Of a stretch of 64,000 nt of DNA, positions 40,801-52,100 are shown one piece after another. Every line of letters begins with the position of its first letter. Within the stretch, counting starts at the first letter, position 1. Source of the stretch: Lyophyllum atratum. Lineage: Eukaryota; Basidiomycota; Agaricomycetes; Agaricales; Lyophyllaceae. The translations under genes were made by a program, and so were the position numbers. The notes beneath the pieces are model-generated. The model had not been told where the DNA came from and made no database searches. It worked only from the letters and a program-made list of their open reading frames with translations. The stretch lies in the NCBI GenBank assembly GCA_014905825.1, contig JACGCN010000001.1, positions 248,001 to 312,000 on the forward strand, given 5' to 3'.

Positions 40801-43702
40801 GAGGAGTACCCTAACATCAAGGTCGTCGCGGTTGCGGGTGAGCCCTGCCCAAAGGGTGAGCATATCCCATTGTCTTCATATTCTCCACTTTTCTCATCTC
40901 GACCGATAGCCTTGGCCGATAACTGGGCAAAGACCGTTGCGTTCTACAATTGCTGTGGTCCTACCGAGGTTGGTCCTTCCTTCCTATTATCGCAAGTCTT
41001 TGTCTGATCATTTTGGCGGCAGATCACCATTGTTAACACGATGCATCTGCATTCACCTGGCATTGATCTAGGCATCGGAGGACCCACCCCGAACAACACC
41101 GTGTACGTTTTGGATGCGAACCTCAAGCCTGTGAAGATTGGTGAGATGGGTGTCATGTGGGCCGGCGGCAACGGTATCACTCGAGGATACCTAAACCTGC
41201 CTGACAAAACTGCTGAGAAGTATATACTTGATCCTTTCCTCAACGACGGGTATGATTTTGTCTGCTTTGGTTTTGGTCGCCAACTAATCACTTTGAATTA
41301 GATCTTTCATGTTCAATACCGGAGACCTAGGGTATGCGTCCCTCTTGGTGAAGCTTTTATAGCGGCTGATCGATTGTTCAGGCGCTGGCTCCCCAATGGT
41401 GACTTGGAGCATCTCGGCCGAGTTGATCACCAAGTCAAGGTGAAGGGTTTCCGCGTCGAGCTGGACGGTGTAGCCGCAGCTATGGAGGTGCGTCTCAATT
41501 CCCGGTCCCCTTTGAGTAATGTTGACATTTCGGCCCAAAGACTACTGTTGGCGTCAAGGTCGCGACCGCTATTCTCATCGACAGTGAACTTTGGGGATTC
41601 TTCACCCCAGCGAACATCTCAGTAGAAGATGTCAGAGCAGCAACGAGCAAAGTTCAACCCCACTACGCTGTGCCCACCAAGTTCGTCGGCGTCGACAAAT
41701 TCCCTGAGACTGCGTAAGTTAATCGCTACACCACTTCGACACATACTTAAATCGCAGCATTGCAGAAACGGGAAGTCTGACAAGAGGGCCCTCGAGCAGT
41801 TGGCCAGAGGCTCGCTCAAAGTCCCTCCCACACCAGTGCCTGTTCCTCAACCTGCCCCCGTGATCGTACAAGCGACCCCACAGATTATCTACGAAACCCC
41901 CATCCACCAGAAACATGAGCCCCAGATGAGCGAGAAAACAGCTCAAGAGAGTGGTCTCGCCAGCTCCAGGGCGTCAGTCATCACATACGACTCTACTACC
42001 ACTGTCGGTGCTCCCGCCCCTGCGCAAACACACCCGATGGAAGCGCCATCCCTAAATGCGACTATGGTCAGCATCAGCCTTCCGGTCGAAAAGAAGATCG
42101 AACCATCTGCCTTGGAGGGTCAGACCTCGATCTGGGCCGGCTATGAGCAAGATATCTTGCCCGCTAAAACTGAAGGGCGGATCGTCCGCAACCTTCGCCA
42201 CCAAATATTCTATCTTTACCGCCGCTTGTTCGGCATAGTTTTTATCACCAATCTCGGTCTGTTCATCTGGTATGCAGCTAAAGGCGCGAACGCTAAGGAA
42301 ATCGGTCTGGTGGTGGTTGGAAACCTTTTTGGCGCTATCATGATGCGACAAGACTACGTCATCGATGCCTTCTTCGTCGTCTGCACCTCCCTTTCCAACA
42401 CCTGGCCCCTTTGGATTCGCAGAATCGCTGCTCGAGTATATCACATCGGAGGGTTGCACTCCGGAGCTGGAGCTTCTGGCACTCTCTGGTTAATTCTTTT
42501 TTCTGTCCAAGCTACCAGAGAGGTCGTGGCTGGTGTCGGAGTGAGTTTCTTCTTGTTTAGGCATCGACGTTGGGGCTAACATGGAACCATAATAGACATC
42601 TGGAGCAACCTTGGCTATCACCTACATCATTCTCACACTTCTGCTTATGATCCTGTTATTCGCCCATCCCACCCTACGTAGGAAATTCCACGACAGCTTT
42701 GAAGTAGTTCATCGTTTTCTTGGATGGAGTGCTACTGGTCTTGTCTGGATTCAGGTTGGTGGCCCTAATCCAATATTTGTGCAAGAGTGTGCTAATAGTC
42801 TGCATAAGATCGTTCTTCTCACCAATGATTATCGCGGCGCAGTGCCTCTCCACACCGCTTTGCTGCACTCCGCTCCTCTCTGGCTCATTGCCGTCGCAAC
42901 TCGTAAGTTCCTAGGCAAACGTCAACATTCGCCTATTCACATATCGTGTGCAGTTTCATTAGCCCTTCCCTGGATGAGACTTAAGAAGGTGCCTGTACGC
43001 TGCGAGAAGCTTTCGAATCACGCTGTGCGGATGTATTTCGACTATGGTACGCCTGCTCTCGATATTTTAGAAGCCTTTTCTGACACTTTCAAAGCCACCC
43101 CTGGGTCAGGAAGCTTTGTCCGCTTATCAGACTCTCCTATGTCGGAATGGCACGGTTTTGCTACCATGCCCGAGCCTGGTAAAAGAGGATTCTCGCTCGT
43201 GGTCAGCAGAGCCGGAGACTGGACGTCCAAGATGATTGCGAAGCCCCCAACGCACATCTGGAAACGTGGAATTCCGACTTATGGTGTGATGAAGATCGCG
43301 CCCTTATTCCGTCGTCTCGTCGTTGTTGCGACTGGTTCGGGAATTGGACCCTGCACCGCAGCCATCTTGGAGGGCAGAATTCCCATTCGTGTTCTCTGGA
43401 CTGCTCCTAATGTTCGAGAGACGTTCGGGGATAAGCTTGTCGACTCCATCCTTGAGGCCAACCCGGAATCGGTGATCTATAGTATGTCCTCTTTCCTCTT
43501 CTTCAGGCTCGTGATCTAATTCTATTCTATAGATACCCGGCAGCACGGCAAACCCGACATGGTCAAGCTGACATATCGCCTCGTGAAAGAGTTCAACGCT
43601 GAGGCTGTCGTCATCATCTCCAATCAAACACTGACCGAGAAAGTCGTATATGGGATGATGAGTCGGGGAATCCCCGCATTTGGTGCCATTTGGGACTCAT
43701 GA
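37867..43702 (+). CDS. Double-adenylation TmpL-like membrane flavoprotein (copy A)
   Basis: Fusion of about 1,575 residues from 22 in-phase exons. Module 1 (about 1-515) and module 2 (about 523-1035) are complete NRPS-type adenylation domains. Both show the P-loop [13 protein letters not shown] (split by an intron in module 1), A4 SFDMAAWEI, A5 CCGPTE, A7 FNTGDLG, A8 [15 protein letters not shown] and the A10 lysine NGKSDKRA (Lys about 500 and 1020). Each is preceded by a pre-A linker (FKQDLL, LF, FGLGE). No carrier-domain GGxS motif or condensation domain is visible. A Pro/Thr-rich linker leads to [15 protein letters not shown] (about 1125), six or seven hydrophobic segments with [10 protein letters not shown] and VVHRFLGW, then an FAD-type SFVRLSD region and the NAD(P) loop TGSGIGPC (about 1470). 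This matches fungal TmpL/TmpA proteins tied to redox balance and conidiation. It should activate a substrate as an acyl-AMP on a membrane reductase; the reaction is unknown. Confidence 0.9.
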
Positions 43703-44554
43703 ATTGAAACAACGGACTATCAAATATTTAATCTTTCTTTCTGTCTTGACAAAGCACTTGTATACAACATATCACTATCACTATTGTACCGTCCTTTTGA
43801 CAAGCGAATACATCCTCTAATTTACAGCGATTTCGAACTGAAGAGCGGCAAACGTGACGTTTTCCATGGCTAGTTTTAAGGCACTCGGTGTATGCGTCCA
43901 CTTGGTTTTCAAGGCGTCCTGTATGATAATGGTGGTCGTTAAGAGCCCTCCCAGTCGATTCAAAACGATTTCCTGAGCAGATTCGGCAGTCTATGGGCTC
44001 AAGCAACGCTCAGGCCAGGCTCTAGCTGTCCGCGCTTGAGTCTGGCTACTTATTGCATTCTCGATGGCATACAAGACATACGAGCGCTGTACTTGCCCCC
44101 ACACTACTGTCCTGTTGGTGCAAGCTACATATTCAGGCTTTGCCACTGAGGACTGTGATAATGTCGAGCAGTATCGAAGGGCCCTGCACAAGCTGCGACT
44201 TCAAGCGGAGCGCTGATGCATGATGCCCGAATCGCGTGATAGCTCTGGTACAGTCATCTTCTAGAATGACTGGTTCGTCCTCATCCACTAAGATACGACC
44301 AGACCACCAAACATACGATGGATGTCAGCGATAACTTGGATCACAGCAGCGGACAGAAACCGGTTCATTGGATGAGCTACAACGAGTACGAGGGCCCAGG
44401 CAAAACCACTGATGGTCGTGCTTTCATGATCTCTGTTGTTTTCGACGGTGCGACGTATGACGACTTCTCTGGAAACAGGATCGTTATCGTCTGCAGAGAG
44501 AGCCGATTGTTGAACTCCATTGTGCGTATCTTCAGTGCTTGAGTATGTATACTC
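43703..44554. other. Intergenic, no gene recognised
   Basis: Region of 852 bases after fusion copy A. Only short frames without family features; no remnant of an adenylation or TmpA domain was seen. Confidence 0.45.
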
Positions 44555-46306
44555 ATGGCGCACCAGAAAATTAAAGATTGTCTGGATTTAAGGCGGTTTA
44601 AAGTCAAGCAAAACCCTGGAGCATATCGTGCCACACTTTCACGTAATCGGGCCTTACACGAAGGTGCAGAACAGTCTTCAGAATCCAGGCCGAAGCGTTC
44701 AGCTGGTATCTGCACGGTCGTATTTGAATTGGTCGAAAACGTCCAGCCATCTATCATCCCCGACGTCTTGATGCAGCTGGTACCGCTCTGCGAAAAGCCG
44801 TTAGATCACAATATGCGAATTGTCTACGACCATACCAGGATATGGACTTCTACCCATAGGAGTGCCGTTCTCCTCCTTCAAAGCAGTCACGCGTTTCGTT
44901 CTCGGTGGCTAAGTACAGTGTCAGTACACCGACGAATCGATCCTTCAGGGATGCTTGTCCACGCCCTTCGCATTCTCCCGATATACCAGAGTCGACCAGC
45001 TTATATCCACCTGCCCCCTACCGTTCTTACCCGCATCGCTCGGTTTGCTTTTGGAGATCGAAAAGTAGGCTGGCGCAGAGGGCTGATGTCCTTCGGATTA
45101 GTCTGCAAAGCATGGACTCCTTTGCTAGACCTTTTCTTCCAGAAGTTCTACAATCCTCACTTTCTCAATGTCGATCAAGCCGATGCTGCAAAAGTCTCCC
45201 GATCATTGGAGATGAGGCCGGAGAGAGGGGCTCTCATGGAAAAGTTCTCTCCGTACGATTATCGGCTACATTTCTTAAGCAGTGCAGACGACTGGAAAAC
45301 TTTTTGGCGGTCGCAGAATATCATATTGGGCCTCGCACCTGCCATAAAGGATCTTCACTTATCCTGCACCCACCAATCGCTTTTCAGAGATCTCGTTACA
45401 ACTCTTTCCCTGCTGAAAAATGTTCAGAATTTCAGGGTGACCGGCCCGCCAAGTGTGTGCTCTACAGTCGAGGCATCGGTTGAGTTGCGCAGCCTGGACG
45501 CGGCTGATATTCAGAGCATCATTTCGCATTGGACGCAGCTTAGGTCTCTCAGTCTTTTCAATTGGAATCTCCTCGTCGACACGAGCATTAAGTGAGTTAC
45601 TCGGAGGTTTTTTTAAGACTTGACTCCAACTATCGTTGTCTTTCTCCGTTTTAAAGTCCACAGTCCGCGGAGAAGTCGGAAGCTGAGGTACGTAAACTCA
45701 CACAAAAGCTTGCTTTACTTACCGCTCCTCTAGAAACCTCAGACAGCTAAACTTACGTGCAGGATCAATGTTCTGAGACTCCACAATGGTATTCTCACCG
45801 GTCCGCAGCTCCTCGCTTTCGCAAGTCCGGCCCACTCCATACCAAGCCTTCACACAGTCGATATGTGTAATATCCAAGGCCTCAGTAACTGTGACCTGTC
45901 AGCTTTCTTTTCACAGATCGCCGCTAGCCTCGAATCCCTTTCCATCCAAGGCTGCACCATCTCTCGCGGTCCTGGCGAAGAATATGCTCTGGACACCGTC
46001 ATTTCCAAAATGGTACGTATTCATAACCTCAAGAGCGATGGCGATATCGCTACCGCCATGGTCCTATCAAGAAAGGTTCGAAGGGAGAAGGGACGCTGTC
46101 AGAAGAAGGATACCATTACAATCGCTTACTCTCCCTCCATGAAGCTGCGAAGTTTAGTTGAAGCTTTGGAGGTTTGTTATTGGGACTCCGTACACGTAAC
46201 TTGGAGTGGCGCGATTGACGATAGCTTACTGGAGAAGGCTCTGACGGTCACTGACTTGAGGGGTATCAACTTCACTTTGGCAGCTTTCGGTCGGTCCGTC
46301 GAGTAG
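44555..46306 (+). CDS. F-box-like / leucine-rich protein
   Basis: A first exon of 345 codons (44555-45591) and a later open exon ending at TAG 46306 belong together. Near residue 150 an F-box-like block reads HLPPTVLTRIARFAF, then LMSFGLVCKAWTPLLDLFF, the usual LP..VL..I and L..VC+.W pattern. Downstream are irregular leucine-rich segments (LRSLSLFNWNLL, INVLRLHNGILTGPQL, LESLSIQGCTI) of the kind used for substrate recognition in expanded Agaricomycete F-box families. It would dock on Skp1. One or two introns between 45592 and 45774 can be spliced in more than one way and the start is not certain. The gene sits between the two fusion paralogues. Confidence 0.65.
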
Positions 46307-47635
46307 CACAGCGTAGCAATAACAAACATGTGTATTCACCTTCGTAGTACGGTCATTGTACACTGAATGAGCGCTATTTGAGCTTGAGCGCCAGGCTGAG
46401 TGCCGTTCATAATGGGACAGAACAAAATTAACGTTCGCTCCATGCCGTCCAGTGAGGTCGATAGAGCAATCACAGTGGGAAAACGAAAGACGGAAACCCG
46501 TAAGAGACTTGGACACTCGGAGACAATCATCTCGCCCACGGCTGAGCTGAGTTTGCAGAAAGCGAGAGCATCGTTGCGATGCGCCGAATACACAGGAGAT
46601 GGCTTTATTGACAGAGAGTATATGTATATTGTCGGGCTGTGTGCAGCCAGATCTTGGCTCACATATTGCGCGAGGGTTCACGACTTGCTGCGAGAACAAA
46701 ATCTTGAGCAGAGAAGAGTGCGCTTTGGAAAACAGTGCGACGGCATCGAGGAAGGAGAGCATTACAGCTGACGCACCAGAGCCGGTATATTTCCAGACAT
46801 TATTCCATCTGCTAAATACTGCCACGGAGTAATGTTGATGTCGTTGTCAAGTCTATATCATGATGGTGGGCAGGCAGCTTTACAGCGTGTCAATTTAGTG
46901 TGTGCTCTCCAGTCTTGAAGACAAAAGAACAGGTGTAGGTAGCATTTTGGGCAAGGAAAATTGAGAGCTACCATGAGCGGGGCCAGCAGATCTCCCTCGC
47001 CTCCGGATAGCTGCACTTGCTGCGCTTAGAAGCCTGAAGTGTGTGGCAAGGGTGAGGTCAATATTCAACAGAAGCATCAAACGAGGCGGCGGCTCGGGGG
47101 GGATGGACATGTAATTGGTGGGGCCATTTATTCTCGTGCACTCTAGAAAGAAAAGTAACGTACACCCCGCCTCAGACTTATATGACTAGCGAAGAATCGA
47201 AATACCAAGTAAGTGTGATACACGCCCTTGGCAGATTAGTATGTAAGCCAATAAGGATCGACATTCGTCAGGTAATTGCTCACCGATCTACACAGTCGCG
47301 ATTCCGAGTTAGGATGCTAGGGTGATAGGATAGCTATTTTAGTTGACATGATAAGCACTCAAACAAGTGCCTCTCCGACTACCGAGAGGAGCAGAGATGA
47401 GTTTGACAGGTCCGAAATCTAAAAGTCCCACTTGATGCGTTCCTAACTTCGGTGATCGACAAGATTCGGGACATGAGCGCAGGCGCATTTACCACTTTAA
47501 GGTAAACCCACAACGGCAAGTGACGGTGTTTCAGCACAGAGAACGTGAGGTTGACGAGATGAGGGCAGGCGGCAATTGCCGCCGCCGCCTCGGACAGCAA
47601 CGACAAATAAATCTACGTGACATCCACCACTGTTG

Positions 47636-47665
47636 AGTTTCCGCCTCAAACCTTAAAACCGGATT
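47636..47665 (-). repeat. 30-bp inverted repeat, left copy
   Basis: Reverse complement of 48426-48455 with one mismatch (29 of 30). The block contains TTTAAGGTTTGAGGCGG in the minus orientation. The spacer is 760 bases. Confidence 0.75.
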
Positions 47666-48425
47666 CAGAGGTTTGTTTGTTTTGAACGACCTCTGCGCAA
47701 ACATCCCGCCGGGCGCGTATTTGGTTGAGTGTGCAGTCGCGTCGGGACTATCATCTCTGCTTGTCGTACCTACTTCCCTATCGTTATAGGCCTTCGGCCA
47801 GATGTCTTTCGGCAGTTTCTCTGTCAATTCTTCACCTGCATCAACCGGGCGGGCACCATCACCTGTCCATGGCTCATTCTATTCAGACTTCCGTGGATTC
47901 ACCCCCCTGGGGACGCGACCCTGGGAGACAACAAGTACCCCGCTATGGTGATTTCACCTCGGACTCACAGTCTTCAAAGTACAACACGACCTGGGCGTCA
48001 TAGAAACACTTCGAGGACCAAAACAAACCTTACAGGGCGCCGAGCGATATCAAGAACGGATTAGCAGGGGAAACAAGCGGGAAAAAAGCGCAAAAATGGA
48101 CCAGTAAGTACGTGCTCAAACATCTGTCGCGTCATCTGTTCTCTAACTCGGCTTTTCAGTGCACCGCCTGTTCCTGTTCCGTCATAATTGGCCCTGTCAC
48201 GCCTGTTTTAGCAGTGCCGATGCTTCCTAGTGCACCTGTTCCTGTAGCCTCAAGTCTTCCTATATTACACCTGGATCTTACTATTCTATACCGCCTAGAC
48301 TCCATATTTCATATGACTTTTGTATATTTGATTTGTACAGTGTCCATGTATGCTACAGAATGCGACGTCGGGAACCGCACAACCAAACGAGCCGCCTTTG
48401 TTGTGGTTTGTCTACAGATTATCCA

Positions 48426-48455
48426 AATCTGGTTTTAAGGTTTGAGGCGGAAACT
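48426..48455 (+). repeat. 30-bp inverted repeat, right copy
   Basis: Partner of 47636-47665. Both copies translate as LRFEAET in their own orientation, so they may be remnants of one coding element. Confidence 0.75.
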
Positions 48456-49117
48456 GAGCAACTGACATCCACCCTCACCACCGGCGACCTCAACTTCAAC
48501 ACAATGGATCAGGTTTGCAATTATCGTACTACTGAGGAGCGAGCTAACGAATGTAGATGTAGACTCATCAACTGCTGCTCAATACCGTTTAGGATTCTCA
48601 TTATAAATGCCAATTTACGTTGTTCAGTACAGACGAAAATTGCTATATTCTGCCAGTGGGCAGAGAACACAGCATATCTGATCCGTTTCCAGGGCGGCGC
48701 AGAACCCACACTTGGTGTTTCCTTCTCAGAAACAGTAGCAGCACATCCCGACGTTTTCATTCCGTTTCTGGACTCGAAATCATCCGAGCTAAATGACAAC
48801 GGAATGACAACTTTGACAAGAAACCCACCGCTTCACTTTCTGATCCGTCTGACTAAGGCTCAAGTTCACTCCAACCTGTACCACCCACCATACACCATTG
48901 GATACTATAGTTGACTTGCAGCCTTCATTTACTTTGGGCTCCCTCCGTGCCATGCTACCCGATATACATCCGGAAGCGTGCTTGTTTGGTGCCTTCTCGG
49001 CTACACCGATGACTCTTTCCAACGGTGTCGTATACTCATCATACTTGCTCAATTCGGATTGGCACTTTGACGGCCTGGCCACTCTTCTGTTTATTCGGAA
49101 ACCCACTCATCCTTCGT

Positions 49118-49123
49118 TATAAA
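49118..49123 (+). promoter_or_regulatory. TATA box of fusion copy B
   Basis: TATAAA 55 bases before ATG 49178. An out-of-frame ATG at 49125 lies between them and could act as a short upstream frame if the transcript starts before it. Confidence 0.4.
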
Positions 49124-49177
49124 GCATGAGGCTCGACGTTGGGATGGGCAAGTCAAGGTACTACAACCGCAGCAACC

Positions 49178-52100
49178 ATGGCAGCCAAGGTCTTCAAACA
49201 GGATCTTCTGCAAAACCTTTCGCAGGTCGATCGCCAGCTTTTCTCGCATTTCGGCCTTGGAGATGAGGTCGCCCTGCCATTCGAATGCGTTCACCATGCG
49301 TTCGAATACCACGTCCGCCTTCACCCTTACAGCATCGCGGTAGAGGATTTCGAACACAAGATTACCTACTTTGAACTCGACAGGCAAGCAAATTGCCTTG
49401 CTACTCACCTCCGTTCCAAAGGCGTCAAACCTGGCTCCCGCGTTTGTTTGTTGGTCGAACGCTCCATTCTGATGGTAGTCGGGATTCTCGGTGTTCTCAA
49501 AGCAGGAGGGGCATATGTACCCCTCGACGGGAATGTTGTCGCCGACAAGACTCTTAACCACGCTTTGAAAGACTCTGGGTCGTCCCTGGCCCTTGCTCAG
49601 CGCAAGTTCGTCCACAGAATCGGAGAGATACCTATCCTGTGTCTCGAAGATACGATCTGCGAGTCTCCTTATTCCACACACTGCGCCAAGCCAAAGGACT
49701 TTGCTAGCAAGAACAACAGTGCCTATATAATCTACACAAGTGGTACGTTCCTGTTTCTTTCAAATCACGGATTTTGGTTCACTATTCTTTAGGCACAACT
49801 GGCGTGCCCAAAGGTGTCGATGTTATGCACCGAAATGTTATCAATCGTGAGTCTCGAATTTTATATCCTACGCCACAGCACTCTCACCTTCGGGTAGTTG
49901 TATGCGTTTCTCCTGGGAACTTGAATATGGGACATGGTGTCCGAGTCTCTCAGCTCATGAATATCTCCTTCGATATGGCGGCCTGGGTACGATATTTCAC
50001 AGTCACTGATTGTACCGTAAAGCTAATCAGTCACATCTTCCGTAGGAAATTCTAGGCAGCATATGCAACGGCGCGACTCTCTGCCTTCGAGGCAAAACCT
50101 CCAAGGAGTGGCGCGCAGTCATGAAGACTGTCGATGTTGTAGTTGCTACGCCATCTATGCTCGCCCCGCACAATCCTATTGATTACCCTACCATCAAAGT
50201 TGTTGCTGTGGCCGGAGAACCGTGCCCTAAGGGTACGTTCATCTTACTTTTAGCCTTGATATGGTCCTTATATAAGATTCAGCCCTTGCCGACAACTGGG
50301 CGAAGACAGTCGCTTTCTACAATTGCTGTGGTCCCACCGAGGTACGTCACTTTCGTAGACATAACCAAGCACCTCATCTGATCAAAGACTTGTTAGATTA
50401 CAATTGTGAACACGATGCATCTCCATAAGTCTGGAAAAGAGCTGGGAATCGGAGGCCCCACCCCCAACAACACGGTCTACATACTCGACGAGAAGATGAA
50501 CCCCGTCCAAGTTGGAGAAATGGGTATCATGTGGGCAGGAGGTGGAGGTATCACCCGAGGATACTTGAATCTCCCCGACAAGACCTCAGAAAAATATCTC
50601 CGTGACCCCTTTTTGGATGATGGGTATGTGCTCTATATCAACTCGACATCTAAGCAGTGCCTCATTTATTCATCAGGTCATTGATGTTCAACACTGGTGA
50701 TCTTGGGTTTGTCTAATCGCATCTCCCGTTTGGTAATTCGAGAACTAATTGCCTCTCAGACGTTGGCTTCCCAATGGAGACTTAGAACACCTTGGTCGCG
50801 TGGACCACCAGGTCAAAGTCAAGGTCTGTCTAGCCATACCCAGCGGTTGGCGCTTTAATCCCTGACATTGGTTTACAGGGATTCCGAGTTGAGCTTGATG
50901 GTGTAGCAGCCGCTATGGAGGTATGTCAGTCCTGCACGATTGTTTTTCAAAGCTAATATACGGATATAGGCGACACCGGGAGTGAAAGTAGCAACAGCCA
51001 TTCTGATCAAGGGAGAGCTCTGGGGTTTCTTCACACCGAAAGATATTTCCGTCGACGATGTTAAGGCCGCAACATCTAGCGTCCAGCCTCATTATGCTGT
51101 CCCTACCAAGTTTTTGAGCCTCGAAAACTTCCCAGAGACTTCGTACGTGAATTTCCAACGTGCGATTACAGTGTATCCTGACGGTTTCACAGCAACGGGA
51201 AATCTGATAAACGGGCTCTCGAGAAACTTGCGCTCGAGTCTATAGAAAATCCACAAGCAGCTCCGAAAGTGAAGGCATTCAAGCAAGAACTGATCCAGCA
51301 CCTTTCGGATACGGACAAGCAGCTCTTTAACAAGTTCGGTCTTGGCGAAAATGTCCAGACGCCGTTCGAATGCGTTCACCATGCCTTCGAGCATCATGCT
51401 CGTCTTCACCCTGATAACGTCGCTGTGGAAGACTTCTCCCAGAAGATCACATACGCAGAGCTCGACCGTCAGTCCAGCTGCCTTGCGAGTCGCCTCCGTG
51501 CGAGAGGTGTCCTACCCAATTCACGCGTCTGCCTTCTGGTCGAGCGTTCTATTTTCATGGTCGTCGGCATCCTTGCCATCCTAAAGGCTGGCGCTGCATA
51601 TGTGCCACTTGACGGAAACGTCGTTGCCGACAAGACCCTCAATCACGCCCTGCAGGACTCCGGATCCTCCCTTGTCCTCCTCCAGCGCAAGTTCACTCAT
51701 AGAATTGGGTCAATGCCGATTCTGTGCCTCGAAGATTCTGTCTGCGATTCTCCTTTTCCCTCCACACATTGCGTCAAACCAGAGGATCTCACCAAGCGAG
51801 CTGACAGCGCTTATATTATCTATACCAGCGGAACCACTGGTGTTCCCAAGGGCGTAGATGTGACGCATAACAACGTCACAAATTGTGAGTGTTCTGAACT
51901 GGACTTCATATTTCATTCGACTGACTTCTTTGGCAGTGGTTTGCAACGCACCAGGAAACTTGAAGATGGGACCCGGCATTCGTGTCTCACAATTGATGAA
52001 CATCTCCTTTGACATGGCTGCATGGGTAATTCTTTAACTCTTCGTCTTTGAAGGATCGGAGCTGAGCCCTGTTTTAGGAAATCCTGGGAAGCATGTCCAA

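Larger units (their letters stand above)
46307..49177. other. Intergenic region, 2.9 kb, with a short inverted repeat
   Basis: No gene is recognised between the F-box-like gene and fusion copy B. A 193-codon + frame (48333-48914) lacks any known feature. The stretch contains the inverted pair at 47636-47665 and 48426-48455. Confidence 0.45.

Noticed and set aside
48333..48914. 193-codon frame as a gene in the gap before fusion copy B
   Set aside because: It includes one arm of the 30-bp inverted repeat and has no recognisable domain, signal peptide or exon pattern.
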